Below are positions 1 through 7,384 of a DNA stretch of 12,190 nt, piece after piece. How positions within the stretch are numbered: position 1 is the first letter of the stretch; every line of letters starts with the position of its first letter. The stretch is taken from contig DASTXH010000090.1 of assembly GCA_035758575.1 (NCBI GenBank), positions 1-12,190 of the forward strand. The letters are read 5' to 3'. A program made the position numbers and the translations under genes. Below the pieces are notes generated by a model. It ran no database searches, was not told where the DNA came from, and saw nothing but the letters and a program-made list of their open reading frames with translations. The DNA comes from JANWHZ01 sp035758575. Lineage in GTDB: Bacteria; Patescibacteriota; Saccharimonadia; Saccharimonadales; UBA4665.

Positions 1-1
1 G

Positions 2-1099
2 CTCAGTGTGACCAGCGGCAGCAATACGGACAGCCTGGTGATGACCGCACCGGCCAGTGCCAGCCATACCATTACCGTACCGGATGAGACCGGTACCATC
101 TGTACCACGGCAGGGTCGGCGGCTTGTACGGGGGTGTATGCGCCGGCGAGTGGGGGGAGCAGCTATGTCCAGCTGCAGGCGACGACACCTGGTACGGCGC
201 AGACCGGAAACTTCAATATTACGGGCAAAGGTATTGCCGGCACGCTGCAGGCAAACATCCTGAACGTGAATACGACCGCCAATGACCAGGCAGTCATTAC
301 CTCCACGGTCAGTGCCAGCTTCGTACGGCCGCTGGAAATGCTGGACAGCAACCTGACGAGCAACCAGAACCTGGTGTACCATGTCGGGCATGACCTGAGT
401 AACTACGACACCGGGTACTTTGGATTCAACTACCAGGGAGCCAACAGCACGAGCAACTTCATTACCATGGGGCTGTTTGGCAACGACAATATCTTCAATA
501 TCCTGGGAACCGGCAATGCTGGATTTGGGACATCTACACCAAAAAGTAAACTGGACGTAAACGGCGGCCTGGCGGTCGGAACATACGCGGGCACGGCTGC
601 CGCCCCGTCGAACGGCCTTGTGGTCAGCGGCAGCGTGGGCATTGGCACCAGCAGTCCTGGCAGTGCCGTATTGGCCGTACAGGGCTCTACCAACGACATG
701 ATCACCATAAACACCAGCTACAACAATGGTGGTGCAGCCGGATCGTTCATCCGCCCGATGGAGCTGCTAGACAGCAGCATGGTAGCCACACAGAACCTGG
801 TGTACCACATGGGGCATGACCTGAGTAACTACGACACCGGGTACTTTGGCTTTAATTACCAAGGGCTCAACAGCACCAGTAACTTTGTGACCTTAGGGCT
901 GTACGGCAACGACAACATCCTGAACATCCAGGGGACGGGGCGTGTAGGGATCGGGACTACGGCACCGGGGTATGCGCTAGATGTAAACGGCACAACAAAT
1001 GCCAGTACGAGCATGCTTGCGCCGCTGTTCGACACTGCAACAGCCATAGCACTACATATAGGCCAAACAAATGCTTCGAGCATTAGACAAAAGCGTTAA
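2..1099 (+). CDS. Repetitive surface/fibre-like protein, 5'-truncated by the window and 3'-frameshifted
   Basis: This frame is open from base 2, so the gene begins outside the window; the GTG at 8 is not a credible start. The residues are Ser/Thr/Asn/Gly-rich and carry an 'ITVPDETGTIC' motif near the left end. Two long repeat units of about 142 residues follow, each with NLVYH-GHDLSNYDTGYFGFNYQG, then GNDNI, then a 'GIGTT.P...LDVNG' cap. These units resemble phage tail-fibre or adhesin-like beta repeats common in very long CPR surface proteins. That assignment is by family resemblance; no enzyme motif is visible. The frame ends at a TAA at 1097-1099, but the typical continuation (LDKSVNLAASKSF) carries on in the next frame from about 1083, so the gene appears frameshifted. 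Leu is mostly CTG here, unlike the downstream part. The protein is probably exported, but its N-terminus is not visible. Confidence 0.75.
   Translation, partial: LSVTSGSNTDSLVMTAPASASHTITVPDETGTICTTAGSAACTGVYAPASGGSSYVQLQATTPGTAQTGNFNITGKGIAGTLQANILNVNTTANDQAVITSTVSASFVRPLEMLDSNLTSNQNLVYHVGHDLSNYDTGYFGFNYQGANSTSNFITMGLFGNDNIFNILGTGNAGFGTSTPKSKLDVNGGLAVGTYAGTAAAPSNGLVVSGSVGIGTSSPGSAVLAVQGSTNDMITINTSYNNGGAAGSFIRPMELLDSSMVATQNLVYHMGHDLSNYDTGYFGFNYQGLNSTSNFVTLGLYGNDNILNIQGTGRVGIGTTAPGYALDVNGTTNASTSMLAPLFDTATAIALHIGQTNASSIRQKR
386..423 (+). repeat. Direct repeat in surface-protein gene, copy 1
   Basis: 38 bases encoding GHDLSNYDTGYFG are identical to 812-849, exactly 426 bases (142 codons) downstream. 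The similarity continues more loosely on both sides. This is an internal duplication of one fibre repeat unit. Confidence 0.85.
812..849 (+). repeat. Direct repeat in surface-protein gene, copy 2
   Basis: Identical over 38 bases to 386-423 and in the same reading frame. A diverged third unit lies around 2165-2300 and retains YFGFNY at protein level but not this DNA identity, so the first two copies are recent or homogenised. Confidence 0.85.
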
Positions 1100-3653
1100 C
1101 CTAGCAGCAAGCAAGAGCTTCACCTATGCGTCAGGTTCGGGCAGCTTCGACCAGTCGCTAACTACGGGAACATTCAAAACCGGCACTGGCGCAGTAAGCC
1201 TAAACGGAAGTACGACCGTAGCCAATAATAAAACACTTACCGCCAACGGAGCAGCGATATTCAAGGACGCAACGAATTCCGTATCGGCTTTCCTAATACA
1301 AGACGCCAGTGCTTCTAATGTACTTGCAGTGGATACCACAACAGATCAAGTAACAATCGGCATTGGCACAGGGAGTGGATACCCCGCCCTGACTATTGAT
1401 GGAGCCATGCAGCAATACGGCTTTACGACACCGGCGACAAATGGGACCAACAACAATGAATGGACCGAACTCGGATATTGCTCCATTGCCTTGCGCTATG
1501 AAGGATGCAGTGCAACCATACATATAATAGGTGGTCAAAATGGTAGTAATACCGACAACACACAGGCCACTGTATACTTCCAGATGTATCAACAAAACGT
1601 CATGGGAGGTGCACCTATTGTTATATTGAACCTAGGCGCTAATACAGAGCAAATTTCTAGCAATGACGTCGTGGCAGTAACAACTACAAATACTGCGGGA
1701 AGTACGGTCGTTCAGTTGTGGGCGCGCATTGTTAACCAGTACGAACAGTGGAGCTACGCACCCTTCATAAACAACGATACTACCGGTACACCGGTAGTAT
1801 GGACACCGAATACACCGCTCCAAGTCTCGTTGCCCGCCGGCACACAAACCGCAGCCACATACAATGACCTCCATGGAAGCACCGGCACCATACAGGCGGT
1901 TACGAATGCTACGAATACATTTCAGGTGCAGGACGCGAGCGGATCCAGTATCTTAGATGTCGACACCACGAATGATCGTGTCGGTATAGGCACAGCGACG
2001 CCTGGATCGCCGCTGGAAATCGATTCCAGTGTAGATAACGTCATCTCAATCCTTTCAGCATCCACGACAACCTGGTATCACCCTATCAATGCCATAAACA
2101 GCGGCATGGGAGCTGGAGACAACACCCTGATCAATATTGGTCAGGCTGGCACTAATCTAAATAGCGGCTATTTCGGGTTCAACTACAGCGGCACATCAGG
2201 CAGCACCAACAACTACGCCACTATTGGCCTTTGGGGCAAAGACCATATTCTCAACGTAACCGGTGCCGGTTACGTTGGCATCGGCACTACCGCCCCGGCA
2301 GACACCTTGGACGTATCCGTAAATAGTGCCGGAAATTGCAGTACCAGCGGCTGCTTTGTAGCACGCTTCATAAATACCAATACAGGAACGAATACAAATG
2401 GCATCGTCATACAACTTGGCGTAGCAAACGGAAGTCGTACCAGTAGCAACTACTTTGTATCTTTTGCCGGCGGCACCGGTAACCCATCAATCGCCGGAAA
2501 AATACAAGGACAAGCAAATGGCGTACTATACACTACGACCGGAGCAGACTACGGCGAGTATTTTACTGTTGCAGATGCGCACAATCGACCGCAGACAGGC
2601 GATGTTGTGTCCATCGCAAGCGGCGTCAAACAATCAGTTGTCAAAGCGTTGAACAACGATACTACGCTAATAGGCGTAGTATCCGACCGAACGGGCTTCC
2701 TGGGGAACGATGTTATCTGTGAAGAGTCCGAGACGAGGGCTTGTGAAGCAAGCTATAAGCAGACCCACATTATAGTCGGCCTAGTTGGGCAGGTCCCAAC
2801 GAATGTCTCTACTATAAATGGCGACATTACTGCCGGTGATGCTATAGTTTCATCTGCACTTCCGGGCTTCGGTGCTCGCCAGATTACGACGGGCCGCAAC
2901 ATAGGCAGCGCCGTAGAATCTACGAGTAGTCTAAATGGCTTGGAATTCAGCAATGTACACTGCCCGATCTCCCAGCGTGGCCTCAAAGATCCCTCAGGAC
3001 GGCCGGTAAGGTGCGGAAAAATAATGATGTACGTTAACCCTGGGTGGAATACGTCTCCAGCGGAATCTGGCCAGTTGAGTAGTCTAGCAGGGGCGCTAAA
3101 ATACCAAGCTTCAACGATCAATGCATTCTCAGTACAACTTGATTCGCTGCGGGGGCAGGTTCCCTATCTCTCCCGGCCCAATACTTTTACAGGTACCGCC
3201 GCCAGCCAACTGAGCATTCAAGACGCAAACGGCAATGAATTATTCACAGCAGATACGGCTCACATGATGGTTCGAATCACGAACCTAACAATCAGCGCCA
3301 CGTTAACTGTAAACGGCCACATCGTAACAAGTGGCAATGCGCCTGCGGTAGTAGCTGCATGCGGCAACAACGAGCCTACTCTAGCACAAGGCAACGACGT
3401 AGCCGGTCTGATTGTATTTACCGCACCGGTATGTACTACCCCTGACTACAAAATAGTATCGCTCTTATTTAGCCGGCGCTACGGCGCACCACCGCGAGTG
3501 AACCTTACTGCCGCCAACAAACATAGCGCCGGACTTTCTACATACATAGATGAAGCAACCGTCACGTCCCAAGGCTTCACTATAAGCACCTCAGAAGACA
3601 ACACGTTAGAGCCAGGAACGACGTATAAGTGGTACTACCAAATCATGCAGTAG
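1071..3653 (+). CDS. C-terminal part of the repetitive surface/fibre-like protein (downstream of the frameshift)
   Basis: 860 codons are open from the ATG at 1071, but there is no Shine-Dalgarno sequence and no signal peptide. This is better read as the continuation of the preceding frame, resuming near 1083 with LDKSVNLAA. It contains more 'GIGT.P' caps (about residues 93, 303 and 400), a third copy of the YFGFNYSG...GLWGKDHILNV unit (about 366-400), and a distinct insert (about 110-270) that I do not recognise. From about residue 491 (GADYGEYF, then GDVVSI and IGVVSDRTGF) it resembles the peptidase-G2/IMC-like autoproteolytic region found in fibre proteins; this is a tentative match. The last ~90 residues (GNDVAGLIVF...PPRVNLTAAN...TTYKWYYQ) look like a terminal beta module seen in many CPR surface proteins. 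The TAG stop lies 43 bases from the convergent ATPase gene, with no clear terminator between. Codons favour CTA, CTT and TTG over CTG. Confidence 0.8.
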   Translation: MLRALDKSVNLAASKSFTYASGSGSFDQSLTTGTFKTGTGAVSLNGSTTVANNKTLTANGAAIFKDATNSVSAFLIQDASASNVLAVDTTTDQVTIGIGTGSGYPALTIDGAMQQYGFTTPATNGTNNNEWTELGYCSIALRYEGCSATIHIIGGQNGSNTDNTQATVYFQMYQQNVMGGAPIVILNLGANTEQISSNDVVAVTTTNTAGSTVVQLWARIVNQYEQWSYAPFINNDTTGTPVVWTPNTPLQVSLPAGTQTAATYNDLHGSTGTIQAVTNATNTFQVQDASGSSILDVDTTNDRVGIGTATPGSPLEIDSSVDNVISILSASTTTWYHPINAINSGMGAGDNTLINIGQAGTNLNSGYFGFNYSGTSGSTNNYATIGLWGKDHILNVTGAGYVGIGTTAPADTLDVSVNSAGNCSTSGCFVARFINTNTGTNTNGIVIQLGVANGSRTSSNYFVSFAGGTGNPSIAGKIQGQANGVLYTTTGADYGEYFTVADAHNRPQTGDVVSIASGVKQSVVKALNNDTTLIGVVSDRTGFLGNDVICEESETRACEASYKQTHIIVGLVGQVPTNVSTINGDITAGDAIVSSALPGFGARQITTGRNIGSAVESTSSLNGLEFSNVHCPISQRGLKDPSGRPVRCGKIMMYVNPGWNTSPAESGQLSSLAGALKYQASTINAFSVQLDSLRGQVPYLSRPNTFTGTAASQLSIQDANGNELFTADTAHMMVRITNLTISATLTVNGHIVTSGNAPAVVAACGNNEPTLAQGNDVAGLIVFTAPVCTTPDYKIVSLLFSRRYGAPPRVNLTAANKHSAGLSTYIDEATVTSQGFTISTSEDNTLEPGTTYKWYYQIMQ
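1777..1800. repeat. Perfect 10-bp inverted repeat (hairpin) inside the surface-protein gene
   Basis: ATACTACCGG at 1777-1786 and CCGGTAGTAT at 1791-1800 are exact reverse complements separated by TACA. It lies in coding sequence (DTTGTPVV). There is no T-run after it, so it is not a standard terminator. Confidence 0.8.
2252..2277. repeat. Perfect 12-bp inverted repeat inside the surface-protein gene
   Basis: CAACGTAACCGG at 2252-2263 and CCGGTTACGTTG at 2266-2277 are exact reverse complements with a two-base centre (TG). It encodes NVTGAGYV at the end of the third fibre repeat unit. This is the longest perfect dyad I found in the window. Confidence 0.85.
2658..2683. repeat. Perfect 10-bp inverted repeat inside the surface-protein gene
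   Basis: GATACTACGC at 2658-2667 and GCGTAGTATC at 2674-2683 are exact reverse complements around a six-base loop. Its left flank shares the word AACAACGATACTAC with the hairpin at 1777-1800. Confidence 0.8.
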
Positions 3654-3696
3654 ATGGCGCTATAAAACAATAGCATTCAGTAATCTTCGTCGATGA

Positions 3697-6627
3697 CTAA
3701 CGAATACGCAACGTGCCTTCGTTGTCTATAGATATAGTATCTGTCGCAGGAGTACTTTGTACCACTTGATCAGCGACCTTTGCCTGATCGGCTGAAGGTG
3801 CAGCGACACCTTGCACCGGGCTTACGTGAGCGGTTGCAGGTTTCGAAGTCATTGGCTGATGCCACATCGCAGGGGATGAACTATTTGGCCGGGACAAGTT
3901 CGGCGTGCCCGGCACAGGCCCAGCAAAGCCGGCAGCAGGCTGTTGCGGTCCACCGGCGGGGCCGGGTTGGCGCTTCGCAAGCCACTCATCCAAAAATGAA
4001 GCGGTGCCCTTACTCGGCAAACCTGCCGGGCTCGTCGCCCCCGCATCTAGACCGCCCCCTAGCGGCCGGCTTTGTCCGGCAACTGGCACACCAAAAGGCG
4101 CAGATGTAGCACCAATAGCAGGAGCAGCTCCCCACTGCGACTGAGCGGCCTGCGCGCCAAACGCAGGCTTAACAGTTGTATCGGTCTTCGTCGCCATTCG
4201 TGCAAAAATCTCTTCTTCGACAACGACCTTTGGCCTGCCATACTTAGCGGCAGATAGCTGCTTAAGGGCGTCGGCGAGTCGCGGGTTAGGGGTACCGAGC
4301 GGCGGTAATGTCGCCATACTAAATGGCAGTGTGGGCACGCCGCCAACCATAGTACGCACGATTGCATTATAGTTCGGCACGCGCAATATATCGGATTCAT
4401 CAAACGAAGGCTGGAAATACTTTCTAAGCGCTTCCGCATCGCGGTCACCGACGCGGAATGCAATCGTTGTGCCCACATTACCAAATACCGCATCCCTAAT
4501 TGCTTCACTAAGCTGCGTCGTAAACTGATTGGCAGCTATCAGGTTGAGATGGTACTTGCGGGCTTCGGATAGTATTGTTGCAAATGAATCAGTCGAGAAG
4601 TTCTGAAACTCGTCCACGTACAGCGCAAAGTCCTTCCTGTCCTTTTCTGGCACATTTGCTCTACTCATCGCAGCCGCCTGGAATTTCATGACAAAAATAA
4701 TACCGAGCAGTTGCATATTAAGCTGTCCAGTACGGCCCTTGCTCAAATTGACAAGCAATATTTTCTTATTGTCCATTATCTCGCGCAGGTTAAAGGCACT
4801 CTTTGTCTGTCCGATAATATTGCGCATCATTTCGTTAGACAAAAATGCGCCGAACTTGCTCACAAACCAACTAACGACATCACCATACTCATTCGAGCGC
4901 TGCGCCTGCGGCATTTCTCGTTCCCAGAATTCGCGAACGTTTGGATCAGTTACGTATTTCAGCTTCTGCTGCACATATTTCGGGTCGCGGAATAGCTTAG
5001 GTATATCCACGAAAGTTCCACCTTCGGGGTCGGCCATGACCGTAAGGGCCGCGTTGCGAAAAAGGTGTTCATACCGAGGACCCATAATACCTGTATGTTG
5101 TGGGTCATACAACTTATATAACATGTTCAACGCTTCTTGAATAAGAAAATCTTTCTGGTCGGGAGTGTCAAACTCAAAGATGTTCAAACCCATCGGGTAT
5201 GCCATATCTGCAGGGCTGAAGTAAATCACATCTTCTGTTCTTTCTTTCGGAACCATCGACATCAGCTTCTCGACCGTATCACCATGGGGATCAACAAACG
5301 CAAAGCCATCACCATTAAGCATGTCCTGCAATGCAAGATTCTCCAAGAATGTAGATTTACCCGTACCCGTCTGACCGACGACATACATATGCCGTTGTCT
5401 ATCCTGCAACGAAAGACGTATGGGCTTCTTCACGCCGCGAAATAGGTTATACCCTAGCAGCAAACCATCAGCGGGCATGTTACGCGGCGCATCAACCTGC
5501 TTTGATTCCTGACGTCTCAGCTGTGACGTAGGTATGCTACGCTGGTCAGGAAAATGAAAAAGCGTAGCAAGTTCAACAGCATTTAATATCATTTCCCGGT
5601 TACTGCGCGGAAACAGACGCAGCACATAGTCTCGAACAAGTTCAGCAGGTTCTTCTGCTGCAACATACTTGAAACCATTCTTGCCGGGTGCATCAAAGAG
5701 TGAAAAAGAGGCAACGATATTAGCAAGAATGGCTTGAGACCGCTGCTCAATATTCGATGAAACTACAACGCGAATTAAAACTTCATACCCCTGGTACCGC
5801 GTCTTGTCGTCAATAGCGTCCACGACTGATCGCTCAAGACTCGATAGCTCTTTTGGCTCCTTCTTGTCTCCCCCTGTTTCAGGCGGCTTAGACAGTGCCG
5901 TAACCAGTTGCTTGCCGAAGTTTAACGTATGCTGAGCTGCGTTTTTCTTAGATTTCCCAGATCGTTTGTCGCTAGCCACGGAGTTAGCTGCTTGTTGCCA
6001 CTTCTGATCTGACGGGCGCATCAGGATTTGTATACTCGCCCCGTCCTCTTTATCGAGAGTCGATAACGCATTAAGAAGCGCCTGCATCGTATCTCGTTTT
6101 ATTTCTTGATACGTCGCAATGGGGTACGCGAACGGCTTTTTGAGCACAAACTCTCCGCCCAATACCGCCGGAAGCTTCCCTACTTTATTGAATATATTAT
6201 GCTCGGCCACTTCCTCTACCTGGGCCGAGGTATACGCACTGATAATTGCCTGTTTCACCACATCGACTAAAGCCATGGGGACCATCGCGTAGAAGTAAAC
6301 AAGGCCTTGTGTCCCAACAATCTCAAAGGCGAAATGCCGCTGGCCGTATAGTCGACTCTTTGGCCCCTTCTGTATGGTACTAGCAATAATATTATAGATA
6401 ACCTGCGCCTTCGATATATTCTCATCGATGATATCGCGCACGTCGCGACCGGTTGATTCAATGTCATCACTTGCAGGGGGCAAATGAATAAGGAGTGACA
6501 CCGTCTTAAGCGCACGCTCGTAGTCTTTCTTCTCTCGTTTAGCTTGTCGTACGTACCACGCTACCAGAGCAGAGACTCCGCCACCGATGATAAGCATTAG
6601 GCCGATAACGATTATAAGCACAGTCAT
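3697..6627 (-). CDS. Membrane-anchored TraG/VirD4-like (HerA-FtsK superfamily) ATPase
   Basis: 976 aa. Residues 1-26 form one hydrophobic N-terminal helix, followed by a charged stretch and an alpha/beta region of about 370 residues typical of CPR homologues. The motor domain carries a Walker A motif, GQTGTGKS (418-425), the downstream FVDPHGD strand (444-450) and a Walker B-like ALYVDEFQ (668-675). GTTIAFRVGDRDAE (719-732) then matches the TraD/TraG C-terminal recognition region. This family couples ATP hydrolysis to movement of DNA or protein at the membrane, as in type IV secretion coupling proteins; the substrate here is unknown. Residues ~811-976 are a Pro/Gly/Ala/Gln-rich, probably disordered tail ending in DTISIDNEGTLRIR. 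The ATG lies two bases after the stop of the 96-aa gene, implying translational coupling; I see no Shine-Dalgarno sequence. No mating-pair genes are adjacent, so a conjugation role is not established. Confidence 0.9.
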   Translation of the reverse strand: MTVLIIVIGLMLIIGGGVSALVAWYVRQAKREKKDYERALKTVSLLIHLPPASDDIESTGRDVRDIIDENISKAQVIYNIIASTIQKGPKSRLYGQRHFAFEIVGTQGLVYFYAMVPMALVDVVKQAIISAYTSAQVEEVAEHNIFNKVGKLPAVLGGEFVLKKPFAYPIATYQEIKRDTMQALLNALSTLDKEDGASIQILMRPSDQKWQQAANSVASDKRSGKSKKNAAQHTLNFGKQLVTALSKPPETGGDKKEPKELSSLERSVVDAIDDKTRYQGYEVLIRVVVSSNIEQRSQAILANIVASFSLFDAPGKNGFKYVAAEEPAELVRDYVLRLFPRSNREMILNAVELATLFHFPDQRSIPTSQLRRQESKQVDAPRNMPADGLLLGYNLFRGVKKPIRLSLQDRQRHMYVVGQTGTGKSTFLENLALQDMLNGDGFAFVDPHGDTVEKLMSMVPKERTEDVIYFSPADMAYPMGLNIFEFDTPDQKDFLIQEALNMLYKLYDPQHTGIMGPRYEHLFRNAALTVMADPEGGTFVDIPKLFRDPKYVQQKLKYVTDPNVREFWEREMPQAQRSNEYGDVVSWFVSKFGAFLSNEMMRNIIGQTKSAFNLREIMDNKKILLVNLSKGRTGQLNMQLLGIIFVMKFQAAAMSRANVPEKDRKDFALYVDEFQNFSTDSFATILSEARKYHLNLIAANQFTTQLSEAIRDAVFGNVGTTIAFRVGDRDAEALRKYFQPSFDESDILRVPNYNAIVRTMVGGVPTLPFSMATLPPLGTPNPRLADALKQLSAAKYGRPKVVVEEEIFARMATKTDTTVKPAFGAQAAQSQWGAAPAIGATSAPFGVPVAGQSRPLGGGLDAGATSPAGLPSKGTASFLDEWLAKRQPGPAGGPQQPAAGFAGPVPGTPNLSRPNSSSPAMWHQPMTSKPATAHVSPVQGVAAPSADQAKVADQVVQSTPATDTISIDNEGTLRIR

Positions 6628-6629
6628 GA

Positions 6630-6920
6630 CTAGTCAGCTATCGTCGTTTCTTTATTATATCGTTTTTTGAGGTAGTCAGCTCTGAGCATTGCAATTGCGC
6701 GCGTCAGTGAGTATGGATCATCCTTGTATTGGTCAACAACACGTTTTGCTATAGCAATCCACTCATCTTCTATCATGTCGGCATCGTCAGCCAACTGAGG
6801 GTTACTCGATAGCTGTGGTCCGTCTCCTGTCGCGATATGCCGAAGATCAACCGCTCCAGCCGCCTGGTTGGCTGCCGTTTGAACGGGTGTAGCACTAGAG
6901 CCTTGTTCACGCAATTCCAT
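6630..6920 (-). CDS. Small acidic protein co-encoded with the TraG-like ATPase
   Basis: 96 aa. The first ~45 residues are Ala/Gln-rich and probably flexible. The second half (ADDADMIEDEWIAIAKRVVDQ, then DDPYSLTRAI and LRADYLKKRYNK) looks like a compact, helical, highly charged domain. I recognise this as a small conserved CPR family commonly next to such ATPases, from memory rather than a search. No catalytic motif, signal peptide or membrane segment is visible. The stop codon is two bases from the ATPase ATG, so the two are almost certainly one operon and the protein may be an ATPase partner or adaptor (inference). A TATACT word at 6931-6936 on the minus strand lies ten bases before the ATG and could be an internal, nearly leaderless promoter. 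No Shine-Dalgarno sequence is seen. Confidence 0.8.
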   Translation of the reverse strand: MELREQGSSATPVQTAANQAAGAVDLRHIATGDGPQLSSNPQLADDADMIEDEWIAIAKRVVDQYKDDPYSLTRAIAMLRADYLKKRYNKETTIAD

Positions 6921-6949
6921 ACTAAGTAACAGTATACTACCTCAGTAGT

Positions 6950-7333
6950 TCACACTCTAGTCTCAAAGTTCTTATTCCGCGTGCTGCTAGCGTACGCCAT
7001 ATAGAAATACGTCACTAGCGTAAGTGGCACAACTGCGAAGATATCGCGCGAGCTTAACTGCCCAAGCGATTGCATAAACAATAGAAACGTGGCCCCGATT
7101 GTCACAGCAAGCGCGGCACGCTTCTGGGTAGCGACAGATATTGGGAACGCTTTCACAAACAGCCACATCCCTAAACGGCAAACCACATAGACTGAGGTGT
7201 ACGCAAGCAGACAGGCGACAATAAGAACTAGCATGTTACCCCTTCGGGGGTCGATCATTGAGAAGAACAGGAGGTCAACGAGGATAATGGCCACGAGCTT
7301 TTTAAGTACCGGAGGATAGGCTTTGCCGTGCAT
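6950..7333 (-). CDS. Four-helix integral membrane protein of unknown function
   Basis: 127 aa with about four hydrophobic segments (roughly 11-27, 34-60, 73-90 and 97-115) separated by short basic or polar turns (DPRRGN, ATQKRA, SSRD). The C-terminus is charged. No conserved catalytic residues are recognisable, so no function is assigned. It is the first gene of the minus-strand cluster, 29 bases ahead of the 96-aa gene. Its TGA stop shows that this organism does not recode UGA here. The start has no Shine-Dalgarno sequence. A TATAAT lies six bases upstream of the ATG, which suggests a leaderless message, and a longer structured leader from a promoter at 7550-7579 is an alternative. Confidence 0.75.
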   Translation of the reverse strand: MHGKAYPPVLKKLVAIILVDLLFFSMIDPRRGNMLVLIVACLLAYTSVYVVCRLGMWLFVKAFPISVATQKRAALAVTIGATFLLFMQSLGQLSSRDIFAVVPLTLVTYFYMAYASSTRNKNFETRV

Positions 7334-7339
7334 ACGCTT

Positions 7340-7345
7340 ATTATA
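7340..7345 (-). promoter_or_regulatory. -10 element for leaderless transcription of the membrane-protein gene
   Basis: A perfect TATAAT on the minus strand is followed by six bases and then the ATG at 7333, which would place the transcription start on the A of the ATG. No good -35 is visible; the position falls inside the hairpin at 7355-7384. The surrounding stretch is very AT-rich, so a chance match is possible. Confidence 0.45.
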
Positions 7346-7354
7346 TATTTATAT

Positions 7355-7384
7355 AAAATACACGCCAGACTTGGTGTGTATTTT
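7355..7384 (-). terminator. Terminator-like hairpin at the end of the structured leader
   Basis: AAAATACACGCCA (7355-7367) pairs with TGGTGTGTATTTT (7372-7384) around a 4-base loop, with 12 Watson-Crick pairs and one G-U. On the minus strand the stem ends in TTTT followed by ATAT. It could terminate a minus-strand leader RNA before the ATG at 7333, or, as a DNA dyad, act as an operator overlapping the -35 position. The stem base is AT-only, so termination would be weak. Confidence 0.45.

Noticed and set aside
3654..3696. Terminator between the convergent surface-protein and ATPase genes
   Set aside because: Only a weak 5-bp stem (3659-3663 with 3670-3674) and no T-run is present.
4059..4508. 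149-codon minus-strand frame inside the ATPase gene
   Set aside because: Shadow frame: the overlapping ATPase frame has clear domain motifs and this one has none.
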